From DATFIX01 sp047617305 (lineage in GTDB: Archaea > Halobacteriota > Halobacteria > Halobacteriales > Natrialbaceae), in NCBI GenBank assembly GCA_047617305.1, contig JBLGCL010000001.1, forward strand, positions 27,807 through 91,806: a stretch of DNA of 64,000 nucleotides, given 5' to 3'. The notes under the pieces were generated by a model. It worked only from the letters and a program-made list of their open reading frames with translations. It searched no databases and was not told the origin of the DNA. The number at the start of each line of letters is the position of its first letter. Within the stretch, counting starts at the first letter, position 1. Shown here piece after piece: positions 45,261-55,400 of this stretch. Both the position numbers and the translations under genes were made by a program.

Positions 45261-46205
45261 ATGAACCGAAGCGCCCTCCTCGCGATCGCGTTGTCGCTGA
45301 CCCTGGTTCTGGCCGGGTGTGCCGGGCTCGGCGGGACCGACCCGACCACCACGGCTCCGGGTGAGGAGCCGACGACCGAACCGGACCCCACGACGGCCCC
45401 CGATGGCTCGACGGCCACCCCAACGACCGCCGCGGAGACGACCGTCGCCGGAACGGTCGCGGGGGAGACGACCGCGGACGGAACCCGGACCGGATCGGAG
45501 CAGGCCCGGCAGGTCAGAGCCGACGCGCTGGCCTGGATGGACGGGGTGACGAGTTACCGGGTGACCGCGACGATCGACCAGCAAACGACGGCCGGGGGCG
45601 TCACCAGGAACGTGACGACGAATTACACGGCCCGGATCGACGCGGCCGACCGACGGCTCGGCGCCGAGTACGTCCAGTCGGTGATGGGCCGGACGATCAG
45701 CCAGGACCTGTACATCGTCGACCGGACGGTGTTCGTCCGCAACGAGCAGTACGTCAGGCAGTTCGGGTCGGAGTGGATCCGGTTCGACGCGAGCGAAAAC
45801 TTCAGCACCACCTGGCAGGCCTACGACACCGTCCGCGTCCACGGCACGTTGCTGAACGCGTCCACCGTCTCGCTCGTGAACGAGACCACCGTCGACGGGA
45901 CGCCGGCCTACGTCCTGCGGTTCGATCCGGACCTCGAGGCCCTCGAGGACGTCCGGAGTCAGACGTTCAACGCGTCGAACGTCAACGAACTCTACGGCAC
46001 GGTGTGGATCGCGACCGACGATCACCGGCTGCTCCAGTCGCACGTCCACGTGAACCAGACCGTGACCGCCCAGGGACAGGAGATAACGACCGTCACTGAC
46101 GTGACGCGACGGTTCGGCGGGTACGGGGCGGCCATCGAGGTCACCCTTCCGGAGGAAGCCGAGGACGCGGTCGACGTGAGTAACCGAACGACGTCGGCGC
46201 CCTGA
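45261..46205 (+). CDS. Haloarchaeal lipoprotein with LolA-like domain
   Basis: A 314-residue lipoprotein. The signal is MNRSALLAIALSLTLVLAGC (lipobox LAGC), followed by a Thr-rich low-complexity linker of about 60 residues, probably O-glycosylated or flexible. The domain from about residue 90 (ALAWMDGVTSYRVTATIDQQ) to the end alternates strands such as LYIVDRTVFVRNEQYVRQF and TVWIATDDHRLLQSHVHV, like LolA/LppX or DUF6612-type half-barrels that bind hydrophobic ligands. An ATG at 45246 would add five residues. The next lipoprotein gene starts 8 bp downstream. Confidence 0.75.
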   Translation: MNRSALLAIALSLTLVLAGCAGLGGTDPTTTAPGEEPTTEPDPTTAPDGSTATPTTAAETTVAGTVAGETTADGTRTGSEQARQVRADALAWMDGVTSYRVTATIDQQTTAGGVTRNVTTNYTARIDAADRRLGAEYVQSVMGRTISQDLYIVDRTVFVRNEQYVRQFGSEWIRFDASENFSTTWQAYDTVRVHGTLLNASTVSLVNETTVDGTPAYVLRFDPDLEALEDVRSQTFNASNVNELYGTVWIATDDHRLLQSHVHVNQTVTAQGQEITTVTDVTRRFGGYGAAIEVTLPEEAEDAVDVSNRTTSAP

Positions 46206-46212
46206 CCGGGCG

Positions 46213-47607
46213 ATGCAGCCTCGACTCGGGCCGTCCGCGGTGGGGCTCGCCCTGCTCCTCGTTATCGCGGGCTGTAGCGCGCCCATCGCCGGTGACGGAA
46301 CGATGGGAACGGCAACGGACGCGGCGTCGACGGAGACCGCGAATGCCGCGGAGACTGCGGAGACGACGGAGGCCGCGCGGACGACGACGAACGACCCACC
46401 GCCCACCGCGACCGCGACGGGAGGGCCGCCCGACGTCGCCGTCGAGGGCGGATCGCTCCCGGTCGATCCCGGGGTCGTGTTCGCCCGGGTGCAGGACGTG
46501 GCCGGCACCGACGCTTCGCCGCCCGATGCGGTCAGGGTGGTCGAAAACCGATCGGCGCTCTTCGGGACCGCGAACAACGTCTCGGCGGGCGGACCCGCGC
46601 CGCTCCTCGAGTTCTACCGGCTCGTGGGGGTCCGGGCGACCGGCGGCGGGAACGAGTCGGCGTTCGAGCGGATGGAGGGCGGCGTCACGACGGGGTTCGG
46701 CACGGTCCGGATCTACCCCGGCGAGGAGCCGTCCGCGACGGCCGTCGAACCCGTCCTGGCCCACGAGTTCGCCCACTACCTGGAGGTGGCCGACCGCCGG
46801 CCGACCCGACTGGTGAGGGGGGTCCCGGAACCGGCGACGACCGACGGTCGGTTCGTTCGCCGGAGCGTCAGGGAGGGCGCCGCCGTGTGGATCGAGACCG
46901 CTTATGTGAACCGCTACCTGCCGAACGGGACGACGGGAATCGACCGAACCGAACGCGTCTACGATCTGTACCCTCGGGGTAGCCTCGGGCGATACGGAAT
47001 GGCCCAGTACGTCTTCGGGTATCGCTACGTGCGATCGCGAGTCGACGATCCGGCGGCGCTCGCGGCCGTGTACGAGGACCCGCCCCGGACCAGCGAGCAG
47101 GTGCTCCATCGCGTGTCGCCGGGGGCGGAGCCGCCGGCACCGCTGGCCGTCGCGATCGACGACGGGGGGACGCCCTACGCGGGCGTCGTCGCCGACCGAC
47201 TCGGGGAGGCGTTCGTCCGGACGGCCCTCGAGAACGGGGTGGCGACCGACCGCGCCGCCGCGGCCGCCACGGGCTGGGGCAACGACCGGCTGGCGTTCGT
47301 CCGCCGGGACGGCGACGTCCACTTCGTCTGGGTCCTCCGGTGGGACGACGCCGCCAACGCGACCGCGTTCGCGGACGCGGCCCGGGAACTTCTCGACGCT
47401 CGGGGAAACCGGACCGACGGCGGCTGGATCGTCGACGGGACCCGAACCGAACTCCGGCGACCGATCGCGAACACGACGGTCCTCGTCGCCGGGCCCGACG
47501 GGTTCGTCCGGGGCGTGTCCGTGACGACCGATGGCACTGCGGTGACGATCACGCCGCCGAGGGACGACGCGACGGCGCGGGTCGAACCCTCCCGATCGAC
47601 CGCCTGA
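46213..47607 (+). CDS. Lipoprotein with HExxH metallopeptidase-like domain
   Basis: A 464-residue lipoprotein. The signal peptide ends with the lipobox IAGC (Cys21); a Thr/Ala-rich linker covers residues 25-70. The domain has VEPVLAHEFAHYLEV (His184, Glu185, His188) and a likely third ligand in SVREGAAVWIETA (Glu221), the arrangement of gluzincin-type zinc peptidases. Later repeats of Arg/Asp-rich sequence are of unclear function. It follows the LolA-like lipoprotein by 8 bp and is probably co-expressed. It would act outside the membrane. No named family could be assigned. Confidence 0.7.
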   Translation: MQPRLGPSAVGLALLLVIAGCSAPIAGDGTMGTATDAASTETANAAETAETTEAARTTTNDPPPTATATGGPPDVAVEGGSLPVDPGVVFARVQDVAGTDASPPDAVRVVENRSALFGTANNVSAGGPAPLLEFYRLVGVRATGGGNESAFERMEGGVTTGFGTVRIYPGEEPSATAVEPVLAHEFAHYLEVADRRPTRLVRGVPEPATTDGRFVRRSVREGAAVWIETAYVNRYLPNGTTGIDRTERVYDLYPRGSLGRYGMAQYVFGYRYVRSRVDDPAALAAVYEDPPRTSEQVLHRVSPGAEPPAPLAVAIDDGGTPYAGVVADRLGEAFVRTALENGVATDRAAAAATGWGNDRLAFVRRDGDVHFVWVLRWDDAANATAFADAARELLDARGNRTDGGWIVDGTRTELRRPIANTTVLVAGPDGFVRGVSVTTDGTAVTITPPRDDATARVEPSRSTA

Positions 47608-47712
47608 ACGACCGGCGGTTCGCGGTCCGCCTCGGTTCGGCCGGACCGGCGGATCAGGGTGACGTCCGACCGTGCCGAAGGGGTTACGTCGATCCTCCGT
47701 AGGGCTTCGACC

Positions 47713-48080
47713 ATGGCCGATCTCGCGGACCGGGGGACGCGGGGCTCGCCGCCGTCGGAGCGCTGGTGACGTTTGTCGCCGGGCTGTCGCCGTGGTTCCG
47801 GACCGCGTCGGACGCGGCGAACGGGAGCGAGGTCGTCGGCCCGCTGGTGCCGATGCTCGCGCTCGCCGCACTGGCGTCGCTCGCCCTGCTAGATCGTACG
47901 TCTTGGTCGCGACTGCTGCTCGCGACGATCGGCCTCGTGGTCCTGGTCTACGAGGGGGTGGCGGGCGGGGGACCCGGCGCCGTGGTGCTGACCTGGGGCG
48001 GCTACCTCACCCTCGCCGGGAGCGTGGCGATGGTGATCCCCGGAACGCTGCCGGTGCTGCTGGAACCGGCCGAACTCTAG
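47713..48080 (+). pseudogene. Small membrane protein with an apparent frameshift
   Basis: A gene of about 122 codons coding for three or four membrane helices. The ATG at 47713 begins MADLADRG. That frame meets a TGA at 47767, while the rest of the protein (GDAGLAAVGALVTFVAGLSPW onward, ending LLEPAEL) lies in the neighbouring frame. A run of five Gs at about 47732-47736 probably lost one G: six would join the two frames. Either it is a recent mutation or a homopolymer sequencing error. If not joined, a GTG at 47766 would give a shorter protein lacking half of the first helix. The function is unknown. Confidence 0.6.
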
Positions 48081-48107
48081 CGGGACGACGACCGGCGAAC
48101 CGGCGGA

Positions 48108-48722
48108 TCACGTCCGGTCGGGGTCGACGTCCAGCGACGCGAGCGTCTCCCGGTAGGTCCCGAACGCCGCCTCGATGACGTCGTTCGCCGCCGCTTCGGC
48201 GGCCGACCAATCCCCGTCGGACTCGCAGTCGAGTTCGATCGCGGTGGCCGTCCGGTCCCGGAGGTGCTCGAGGTCGTCGCGGACGTCGCGGTAGGTGTCG
48301 GCGGTGTCCGGGTCGGCGTGGCCGGCGAAGAAATCGGCCGCCTGTTCGACGATCGCCGTCGCGACGAGGGTCCAGCCGAGCAGCCCTCCCAGACGGTCGG
48401 CCGTCCCGTCGAACGACGGCACCCCGAATTCGTGATCCAGAACCTCCGATTCGTCGTCCGGTCGTCCGATCGCGTCGCGGTTGTCGGCCACCGTCGCTGC
48501 AGTCGTCTCGAATAGCGACGCGACTCGATCATTGGACTCGTCGCGACCCCACGACTCGAACCCGCGTTCGGCCGCCGCCAGTTCGGCGGACACCGCCGCG
48601 TGGACGTGCTCGGCGTCCACGGTCCCGCCGGTCACCGCGTACAGCGCCGTCGAGGACCCGAGTGCGGCGAGCGCGGTCTCGTGATCGGACCGGAGCAGAT
48701 CGACGAGATCCTGGCCCTCCAT
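48108..48722 (-). CDS. Rubrerythrin/ferritin-like helical protein
   Basis: A 204-residue, all-helical, acidic protein. It resembles haloarchaeal proteins annotated as rubrerythrin-like: DLVDLLRSDHETALAALGSS, then SAELAAAERGFESWGRDE, then LLGWTLVATAIVEQAADFFAGHADPDTA. However, the regular ExxH iron ligands of rubrerythrins are poorly conserved, so iron binding is doubtful. No signal peptide or membrane helix is present. The start at 48722 begins the conserved part. It is convergent with the membrane protein gene at 47713. Confidence 0.5.
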   Translation of the reverse strand: MEGQDLVDLLRSDHETALAALGSSTALYAVTGGTVDAEHVHAAVSAELAAAERGFESWGRDESNDRVASLFETTAATVADNRDAIGRPDDESEVLDHEFGVPSFDGTADRLGGLLGWTLVATAIVEQAADFFAGHADPDTADTYRDVRDDLEHLRDRTATAIELDCESDGDWSAAEAAANDVIEAAFGTYRETLASLDVDPDRT

Positions 48723-48967
48723 GGCGGCGTGTAGGGAGCACCCTGGCTTGTATCTTCGTCCGGGGTCGCACCGGTTCGGCAAGCCGACGGACGGGGGCTC
48801 TTCCCCATCGGGGAAGGATCCGCCATGGATGGGCTTCCTCGACGAGCGGCCCGGATTGCTTCTGGACCGCCGTTTCCCCGCTCCTGGAGCGCCCTTTATC
48901 TCCCGACGCCCGTGCGGATCGCGGGTCCTTCGAGGGGATCCCGTTCCGACCGCAGCGGGGCCTCCCC

Positions 48968-50062
48968 CTATCGCGGCGGCGGTCGGCGTCCGAGTTCGAG
49001 TTCGACGGTCCGGAGCTCCCCGTCGCGCAACACCCGCAGTTCGATTTCGGCCCCCGGACTCGCCCGGAGTGCGAGGAAACTCGACAGGTCCTCGACCCTC
49101 GTGAGGCCCGTGTCGTCCATCGCCAGGACCACGTCGCCGCCGACCGGAACCCGTTCGCCGTCGACGAAGGCGGACTCGGTGCTCCGCCGGAGGACGCCGT
49201 CGGAGGGCCCGTTTTCCAGGATGTCGACGACGAGGACCCCACGTGGCCTGTCGAGGTCGTTCGCCGTCGCGATCGCCGGCGTCACGGTCCGGAGCGTCAC
49301 GCCCATGTAGGGGTGGTCGTACTCGCCGTTCTCGATGAGGGCGGGGACCACGCGACGGACGAGCGGACCGGAGATGCCGAACGCGACGTTCTCGCCCCCG
49401 CCGGAGTTCACGACGGCGATCACGTCCCCGTCGAGCGAGACGATCGGGCCGCCGCTGTTGCCGGGATTGACGGCGGCGTCGGTCTGGATCGCGTCCGGGA
49501 TCCTGTACCCCGTCGGTCCGGGGATCGAACGGTTGATCCCGCTAACGATCCCCGTCGTGACCGTCCCGGACAGGCCGAACGGGTTCCCGATGACGACCAC
49601 CTCCTGCCCCACGGACGGGTCGCTCGCGAGCAGCGAGAGCGGGCGGGCGTACGCCGGCCGGTCCTCGACGCGAACCGCCGCGAGGTCGCTGTACAGGTCG
49701 CTGCCGACGACCCGGCCGGTCCGCCACTCGCCGTCCCCGAAACGAACCTGTACCGTCTCCGACGCCCCGACCACGTGGGCGTTCGTGACCAGGTGGCGAT
49801 CGTCGAAGACGAACCCCGTTCCCTGTCCAGCGGCCGTCTCGATGAGCACGACGGACCCGATCGTCTCCTCGTACACCCGGGTGTACACCGACCCGGAGTC
49901 CCCGTCGTTCGCGCCGGTCTCGGGGCCGTCCCCGACCGTCGTCGTGGTCGCCTCCAGGTCCGCCGTCGTTCCCGTCGGTGCGCTACATCCGGCGATTCCC
50001 GTCGCCACGACCCCGGCGGAGAGCCCGAGAAACCGCCTCCGTGAGACGTCTTCATTTGGCAT
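48968..50062 (-). CDS. HtrA/DegP-type serine protease, Tat lipoprotein
   Basis: A 364-residue trypsin-like protease with a PDZ domain. The N-terminus SRRRFLGLSAGVVATGIAGC is a Tat signal with a lipobox (Cys26). The catalytic triad is His96 (TNAHVV), Asp126 (YSDLAAV) and Ser203 (NPGNSGGPI). Residues about 255-355 form a PDZ domain (GVTLRTVTPAIATANDL, RGVLVVDILENGPS). It probably degrades or refolds damaged proteins outside the cell membrane. The AI-2E gene lies upstream in the same direction; a 94-bp gap separates them. Confidence 0.92.
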   Translation of the reverse strand: MPNEDVSRRRFLGLSAGVVATGIAGCSAPTGTTADLEATTTTVGDGPETGANDGDSGSVYTRVYEETIGSVVLIETAAGQGTGFVFDDRHLVTNAHVVGASETVQVRFGDGEWRTGRVVGSDLYSDLAAVRVEDRPAYARPLSLLASDPSVGQEVVVIGNPFGLSGTVTTGIVSGINRSIPGPTGYRIPDAIQTDAAVNPGNSGGPIVSLDGDVIAVVNSGGGENVAFGISGPLVRRVVPALIENGEYDHPYMGVTLRTVTPAIATANDLDRPRGVLVVDILENGPSDGVLRRSTESAFVDGERVPVGGDVVLAMDDTGLTRVEDLSSFLALRASPGAEIELRVLRDGELRTVELELGRRPPPR

Positions 50063-50156
50063 ATCCTTACAAGGTGCGAGAGAACCATGTGGCTTACCCC
50101 AAATCGACCCGGTGGCCGTTGTCCAAATCGATCCCCCGTCCGGAGCGTCGGACCGG

Positions 50157-51290
50157 TTACTGGCGATCCTCGCCGTTCCCAGGTTCCGTGTCGGGGGGCA
50201 AGTCGCCGGTGGTGGATTCTTGGTCGGCAGGGGGAGCGTCCGAGGCCGGGTCGGCTACCGCCGCCGGCCCGTCGTCCGCCGCCGTCCCCGGGTCCTCGAC
50301 GTGCTCCGCGTCGCGCCGATGGTCGGCCAGCAGCGACACCGACTCGACGAACAGCGCGACGACGAGCGGTCCGGCGACGATCCCGATGGGACCCAGGCTG
50401 AACACACCGCCGGTGAACCCGATGAAATAGAGGCTTCCGGGGAGGTGGGCGGTTCGCCTCGCGAACCGCGGGCGGACGACCAAGTCGGGGAGCCACGCGA
50501 CCAGGGTTCCCGCGACCAGGACGACCAGGATCGCGGCGCCGAGATCGCCGACGGCGAGGTGGTAGACGGCGATGCCCCCGACCAGGACGCTCGGGCCGAC
50601 GATTGGCGCGAACTGGAGGACCCCGGCGATCACGGCCAGCGAGAACGGGAACGCGTAGCCGAGGGCGAAAAAGACCGGAAGCGCGATCAGGAACGTCGCG
50701 AACCCCGTCAGGGCCTGGAGGACGTAGATGGCGTACAGGGTCGCCCTGGCGCGCGCTTCGAGCGCCGCGACGACGTCTTGATACTGGCCCGGAACGACCG
50801 CGAGGACCGCCTCGTGGGCGTCCCGCTGGGCGATGAACAGGGCGAAGAGGACGATCGCGAACAGCCCGAACTTGATCAGCAACACCAGCGTCGTCTGGGC
50901 GAGCCCCAGCGCGAGGCCCCGGAGGTACGTGCTCGCGGGTTCGACGATGTCGACGATGCCCACGGTCACGGTGTAATCGACGACCGACAGGGTGACCGCG
51001 TCAGGTACCTCCCCGAGCAACGCGATGAGTTCGTGCCGCCGGAGGTACACGACGCCCGCGATCGGGAGGAAGAGAGCGATCACCCCGACGAACGTCAGCG
51101 TCGTCGTGACGGCACTCGCCCACCACGCCGGGAGGCCCTGTCGACGAAGCCAGCGGTAAACGGGGGTGAACGCGTACGCGACCGTGACGGCGAAGAAGAC
51201 CGTCCCGAGAACGTCGAGCAGGATGAACGCCGTCAGGAGACCGACGAGGACCACCAGTCCCCCGAGGACGCCGTCGCGAGATGGTTGCAC
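50157..51290 (-). CDS. AI-2E family transporter (PerM-like)
   Basis: A 377-residue membrane protein with about eight helices and the AI-2E/PerM pattern. The first helix pair is VVLVGLLTAFILLDVLGTVF and YAFTPVYRWLRRQGLP; the mid-section ALEARARATLYAIYVLQALTG and the family signature near ALGYAFPFSLAVIAGVLQFAPIVGPSVLV follow. A long acidic C-terminal tail is present. Family members were linked to autoinducer-2 export or Na+/H+ antiport; the archaeal role is unknown. It lies upstream of the HtrA gene in the same direction. Confidence 0.88.
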   Translation of the reverse strand: MQPSRDGVLGGLVVLVGLLTAFILLDVLGTVFFAVTVAYAFTPVYRWLRRQGLPAWWASAVTTTLTFVGVIALFLPIAGVVYLRRHELIALLGEVPDAVTLSVVDYTVTVGIVDIVEPASTYLRGLALGLAQTTLVLLIKFGLFAIVLFALFIAQRDAHEAVLAVVPGQYQDVVAALEARARATLYAIYVLQALTGFATFLIALPVFFALGYAFPFSLAVIAGVLQFAPIVGPSVLVGGIAVYHLAVGDLGAAILVVLVAGTLVAWLPDLVVRPRFARRTAHLPGSLYFIGFTGGVFSLGPIGIVAGPLVVALFVESVSLLADHRRDAEHVEDPGTAADDGPAAVADPASDAPPADQESTTGDLPPDTEPGNGEDRQ

Positions 51291-51403
51291 AGGAGGGGAT
51301 CGTATCGGCGGAGTAAAACGTTTCTCCCGGGAACCCCGATCCCGATCGAACGCCGGATCGATGGGATTAGGCCCGGCGACCGCGAGGTCTCACCCGAATC
51401 CGG

Positions 51404-52252
51404 ATGTCCGACGCGCTCGAAGAACGGGTCGAACGAGCCCTGGGAACGCCCGTCTCGGCGGTCGAATCCCTCGGCGGCGGCATGATCGGCGATGCGTATC
51501 GCGTCGACCTGGCCGACGGCCGCCGGCGTGTCGCCAAGGTGGGCGACACCCCGCTGACCGTCGAGGATTTCATGCTCCGCTACCTGGCCGAGCACAGCGA
51601 CCTTCCGGTTCCAACGGTCCACCACGCGTCCGACGACCTGCTCGTGCTGGAGTACGTCGAGGGGACGAGCGAGATCACGCCCGCCGTCGAACGGGACCTG
51701 GCCGACCACCTCGCCCGACTTCACGACGTGACGGCCCCGGCGGTCGGGTTTCCGCGGGACACGCTCGACGGGCCGCTCGAACAGCCGAACCCCTGGACGG
51801 TCTCGTGGATCGACTTCTACCGCGAACACCGCCTCGAACGGGCGGCCGAGGGCGCCCGGGAGCACGGGCCGCTGACCGGGGCCCTCGCCGAACGACTGGC
51901 TGCCCTGTCGACCGACCTCGACGGGCTCCTCCGGGAACCCGATCGGCCGGCCCTGATCCACGGCGACGTCTGGCGGACGAACGTCCTGGCACGGGACGGT
52001 CGGGTCGTCGCGTTCCTCGACCCGGCGACCTACTACGCCCACCCCGAGATCGAACTGTCGTACGTCGACTGGACCGACACCGGCGGCGACCCGTTCTTCG
52101 ACCGCTACCGGGACCGCCGGCGGATCGCCGACGGGTTCTTCGAGACGCGCCGGGACGTCTACGTTCTCCATCCCCTCCTCGTCCACGTCCGACTGTTCGG
52201 GGAGGAGTACCTCGAGGACCTGGATCGAGCGCTCGAACGACTGGGCTACTGA
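51404..52252 (+). CDS. Fructosamine kinase family protein
   Basis: A 282-residue phosphotransferase. GGGMIGDAYRVDLADG is the nucleotide loop, VLEYVEG marks the hinge, LIHGDVWRTNVLARDGR is the catalytic loop, and FLDPATYYAHPEIELSYVDW carries the metal-binding Asp, as in fructosamine-3-kinases. Such enzymes phosphorylate ketosamines on glycated proteins, leading to their repair. Related aminoglycoside kinase-like functions cannot be excluded. The ATG at 51404 begins the family; the upstream region is short (113 bp). Confidence 0.88.
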   Translation: MSDALEERVERALGTPVSAVESLGGGMIGDAYRVDLADGRRRVAKVGDTPLTVEDFMLRYLAEHSDLPVPTVHHASDDLLVLEYVEGTSEITPAVERDLADHLARLHDVTAPAVGFPRDTLDGPLEQPNPWTVSWIDFYREHRLERAAEGAREHGPLTGALAERLAALSTDLDGLLREPDRPALIHGDVWRTNVLARDGRVVAFLDPATYYAHPEIELSYVDWTDTGGDPFFDRYRDRRRIADGFFETRRDVYVLHPLLVHVRLFGEEYLEDLDRALERLGY

Positions 52253-52397
52253 CGATCTGGGGACAGTCGGGCGACATGGATCGTCCGGGGCGATCCTCTC
52301 GCCACCGGGCTGGACGAGTGACGACGTCGCGCCTCCGACGACCGGACCGATCCCGACGGCGAACGGACCGGCCACCGCGTTCGTTCGAACCGGAACG

Positions 52398-52436
52398 AGT
52401 GGTAAGTGCCACTTCCTATGGCCGTTGGTTTAAGGC
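52398..52436 (+). promoter_or_regulatory. Palindromic motif next to a TATA-like box
   Basis: AGTGG-N6-CCACT (52398-52413) overlaps a tighter palindrome AAGTG-C-CACTT. The T/A-rich TTTAAG (about 52429-52434) lies about 28 bp before the STAND regulator's ATG. The palindrome sits about 15-30 bp upstream of this TATA-like box and could be a regulator-binding site. The assignment is inference from symmetry and position. Confidence 0.4.
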
Positions 52437-52460
52437 CCGATCGCGACGTCGTGCGAAACG

Positions 52461-55400
52461 ATGGTGTCCACGCCGAGAACGGACCTCGTGCTCCTTCATC
52501 TCCTCGGCCGAACGGAAACGGAAACGGGAACGGGCACGACGGCGTGGAGCGACATCCCGGCGATCTGTGCCGCGCTCAACGTGCCGTCCGAGTCGGTGGC
52601 CGAACGCGTGGGCGTCCTTTCGGCCCTCTCCGAACTGCAGGAACGCGGCCTCGTTACCGAGCGGACGACGGCCGACGAGAACGGCCAGCGACGGGCGTAC
52701 GCTCTCACGGACGCGGGACGAGCACGGGCGGTCGAACTGCGCGGGCGGTACGAGTCCGAAACCGTCCGGATCGAGGACGGCGACGGGTCGTCCGCGGTTC
52801 CGCTGAGCGAGATCGAGCGGTACGACGGGGTCGGTTCGTTCGTGCGCGCGCTGGCCCGGATGTCGGCCGACGGGGTCCTTCGAGTGGGTGGCGGCGACTC
52901 GGACCGGTTTGCCGACCGCGAGGCCGCCCTCGAAATCCTGGAGTCCGCGCTGGACGCCGTTTCGGAGGGCGACGGCCGGACCGTCCTGGTCACGGGCGAG
53001 GCCGGCGTCGGCAAGACCAGCCTCGTCCGGGAGGCGCTCGCGACCGCCCGCGAGCGCGAGTTCGACGTCCTCGACGGGAAGTGCGCCCGCGACGCCAACG
53101 AACCGTACGGGCCGTTCCACGAGGCGCTCGCCGCGACCGACGCCGATCCCTTCGGACGCTCGGTCGGCCCGGCGGGCGACGAGGGTGCCTTCGAGGCCGG
53201 CCGGCGGGCGTTGTTCGACGACGTCGCCGACGCGCTGTCCGCCGACGATCCCATCGCGTGTTTCGTCGACGACCTCCACTGGGCCGACGCCGGCACGCTC
53301 GCCCTGTTCGCGTTCGTCGCCGACGCCGTCGACGGCCCCTTCCTCCTGATCGGCGCGTATCGTGAAGAGGACCTCCCGGCGGAGCACGACCTCCGGACGC
53401 CCGACGACTGGCTCGGCGACGTCGACCCGTGCGTCGTCGACCTGTCGCCGTTCGACCGTCCCGCGACACGGACGCTAATCGCCGGGCTGCTCGACGTCGA
53501 GGCGCCGAGGATGCCGGCGGACTTCGTCGCGGCGGTCCAGGAGCGCACCGGCGGCAACCCGCTGTTCGTCGGGGAACTCGTCGGCGCGCTGCGCGACGAG
53601 GGCCGGATCGATCCCGCCCGGGGCCTCTACCCCGGCGCCGACGACGCGTCGGTTCCGATGCCCGAGCGGATCGAGAACGCCATCGCCGTTCGCTTCGACG
53701 CGCTCGACGCCACCGCCGAGACCGTCCTCGAAACCAGCGCCGTGATCGGCCCGACGATCCCGCTGTCGGTGCTGGCGAGCGTCCTCGACCTGTCCGAACC
53801 CGACCTCCGGGAGTACGTCGACGTGCTGGTCGGCGCGCGGGTCTGGGAGCGCGTCGGCGACGACGGCGTCCGGTTCGTCAGCGACCTCGTCCGGGAGACC
53901 GTCCTCGACCGTCTCGACGCCGACGAACGCCGGGACCGCCACGCGACGGTCGCGAGTGCGCTCGCCGGGAGCGACGCCGCGGGCGCGGCGGCCGTCGCCC
54001 ACCACTACGAACGGGCCGGCGACGACGGGCAGGCCCTCGAGTACTATCGACGGGCGGGCGAGGACGCCATGGACGTCTACGCCCACGAAGTCGCCATCGA
54101 GAACCACGAGGCCGCCCTCGAACTCGCCCGGGAGCGCGACGCCGAGGACACAGTCCACGAATCCCTGCTCTCCATCGGCCGGAGCTACTACGTCCGGAGC
54201 GACTACGACGAGGCCGAACGGCACTTCGAGTACGTCCGGGAACGGTCGGACGACGAGGAAACGGTCATGGAGGCCGTCTACTTCCTGGCCAGCATCGACA
54301 ACGATCGGGGAGCGTACGACCGGGCCATCGAACGCGCCCGCGCCGGCCTCGATCGCTGGGACGGGGAGTCCCCGAAAGAGCCGGCCTGCCTCCTGCTCTC
54401 GGCGGAAGCCTGGGCGCGAAAACAGACGGGGGACCTCGACGAGGCCCTCGAGACGGCCAGGCGCGAGCGCGACCTGGCCGAGTGGTTCGGCGATCGGACC
54501 CTCGAGGCGAGAGCGCTCCACGACGTCGCCACCGTCGAACTCGACCGGGGCGACCTGGATGCCGCGCTGGAGAAGTTCGAACACGCCGGCGAGGTGTTCG
54601 CCGCCGTCGAGGACCCCTGGCGCCGATCGCGGGCGCTTAGCAACCAGGGCGTCGTCCACTGGCGCCGAGGAGACCTGGATGCGGCCACCGACGCCTTCGA
54701 GCGGTGCCGGGCGATCGACGCGTCGATCGGGGACGCCGCCAGCGTCGCGGCCGACGAGATGAACCTCGGCGTCCTGGCCGTCAAACGCGGCGCGTGGGCC
54801 GCGGCGCGGGACCACCTCGACGCGGCGCGGGACCGAGCGACGGAGGTGGGGGATCGGGAAAACGCCGCCCTCGCGGCCGGCAACCTGGGCGACCTCCTGC
54901 TGCGACTGGGGGACCTCGACGCCGCCAGGGAGCGACTCCGCGAGGCCCTGGACGGCGTCGAGACGATCGGGAACGATCGCAATCGGGCCGTCTTCCTCCT
55001 GAACCGGGCCGCCTATCGCACGCTGGTCGACGACCTCGAGGGCGCCCGCGAAGCGGCGGGGACCGCGCTGGACGTCGCCACCGGCATCGAGGCCGGAAAC
55101 GAGATCCCGACCGCCAGGGGACTGCTCGCCCGGGTCGCCCGGGTCGAGGGGGACGCGGAGGCGGCGATCGAACACGCCGAAGCCGGGGTCGAGGCGGCCC
55201 GGGGACGCGACGCCGAGCGAACGGTCGAGGCGCTGCGGGAACTCGCACTCGCCCGCCTCGCGGCGGGACGCGCCGACGGGGCGCTCGAAACGGCCGAGGA
55301 CGGGATCGACGCCCTAGACGCCGTGTCGGACCCCTGGCAGCGCCTCCGGATCGAGCGCGTCCACGGGGTCTGCCTCCGGGAGGCGGGGGGCCTCGACGCC

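Noticed and set aside
48723..48967. Plus-strand frames between the rubrerythrin-like and HtrA genes
   Set aside because: They are Arg/Pro-rich and overlap neighbouring genes in antisense; the 245-bp gap is more simply a promoter region.
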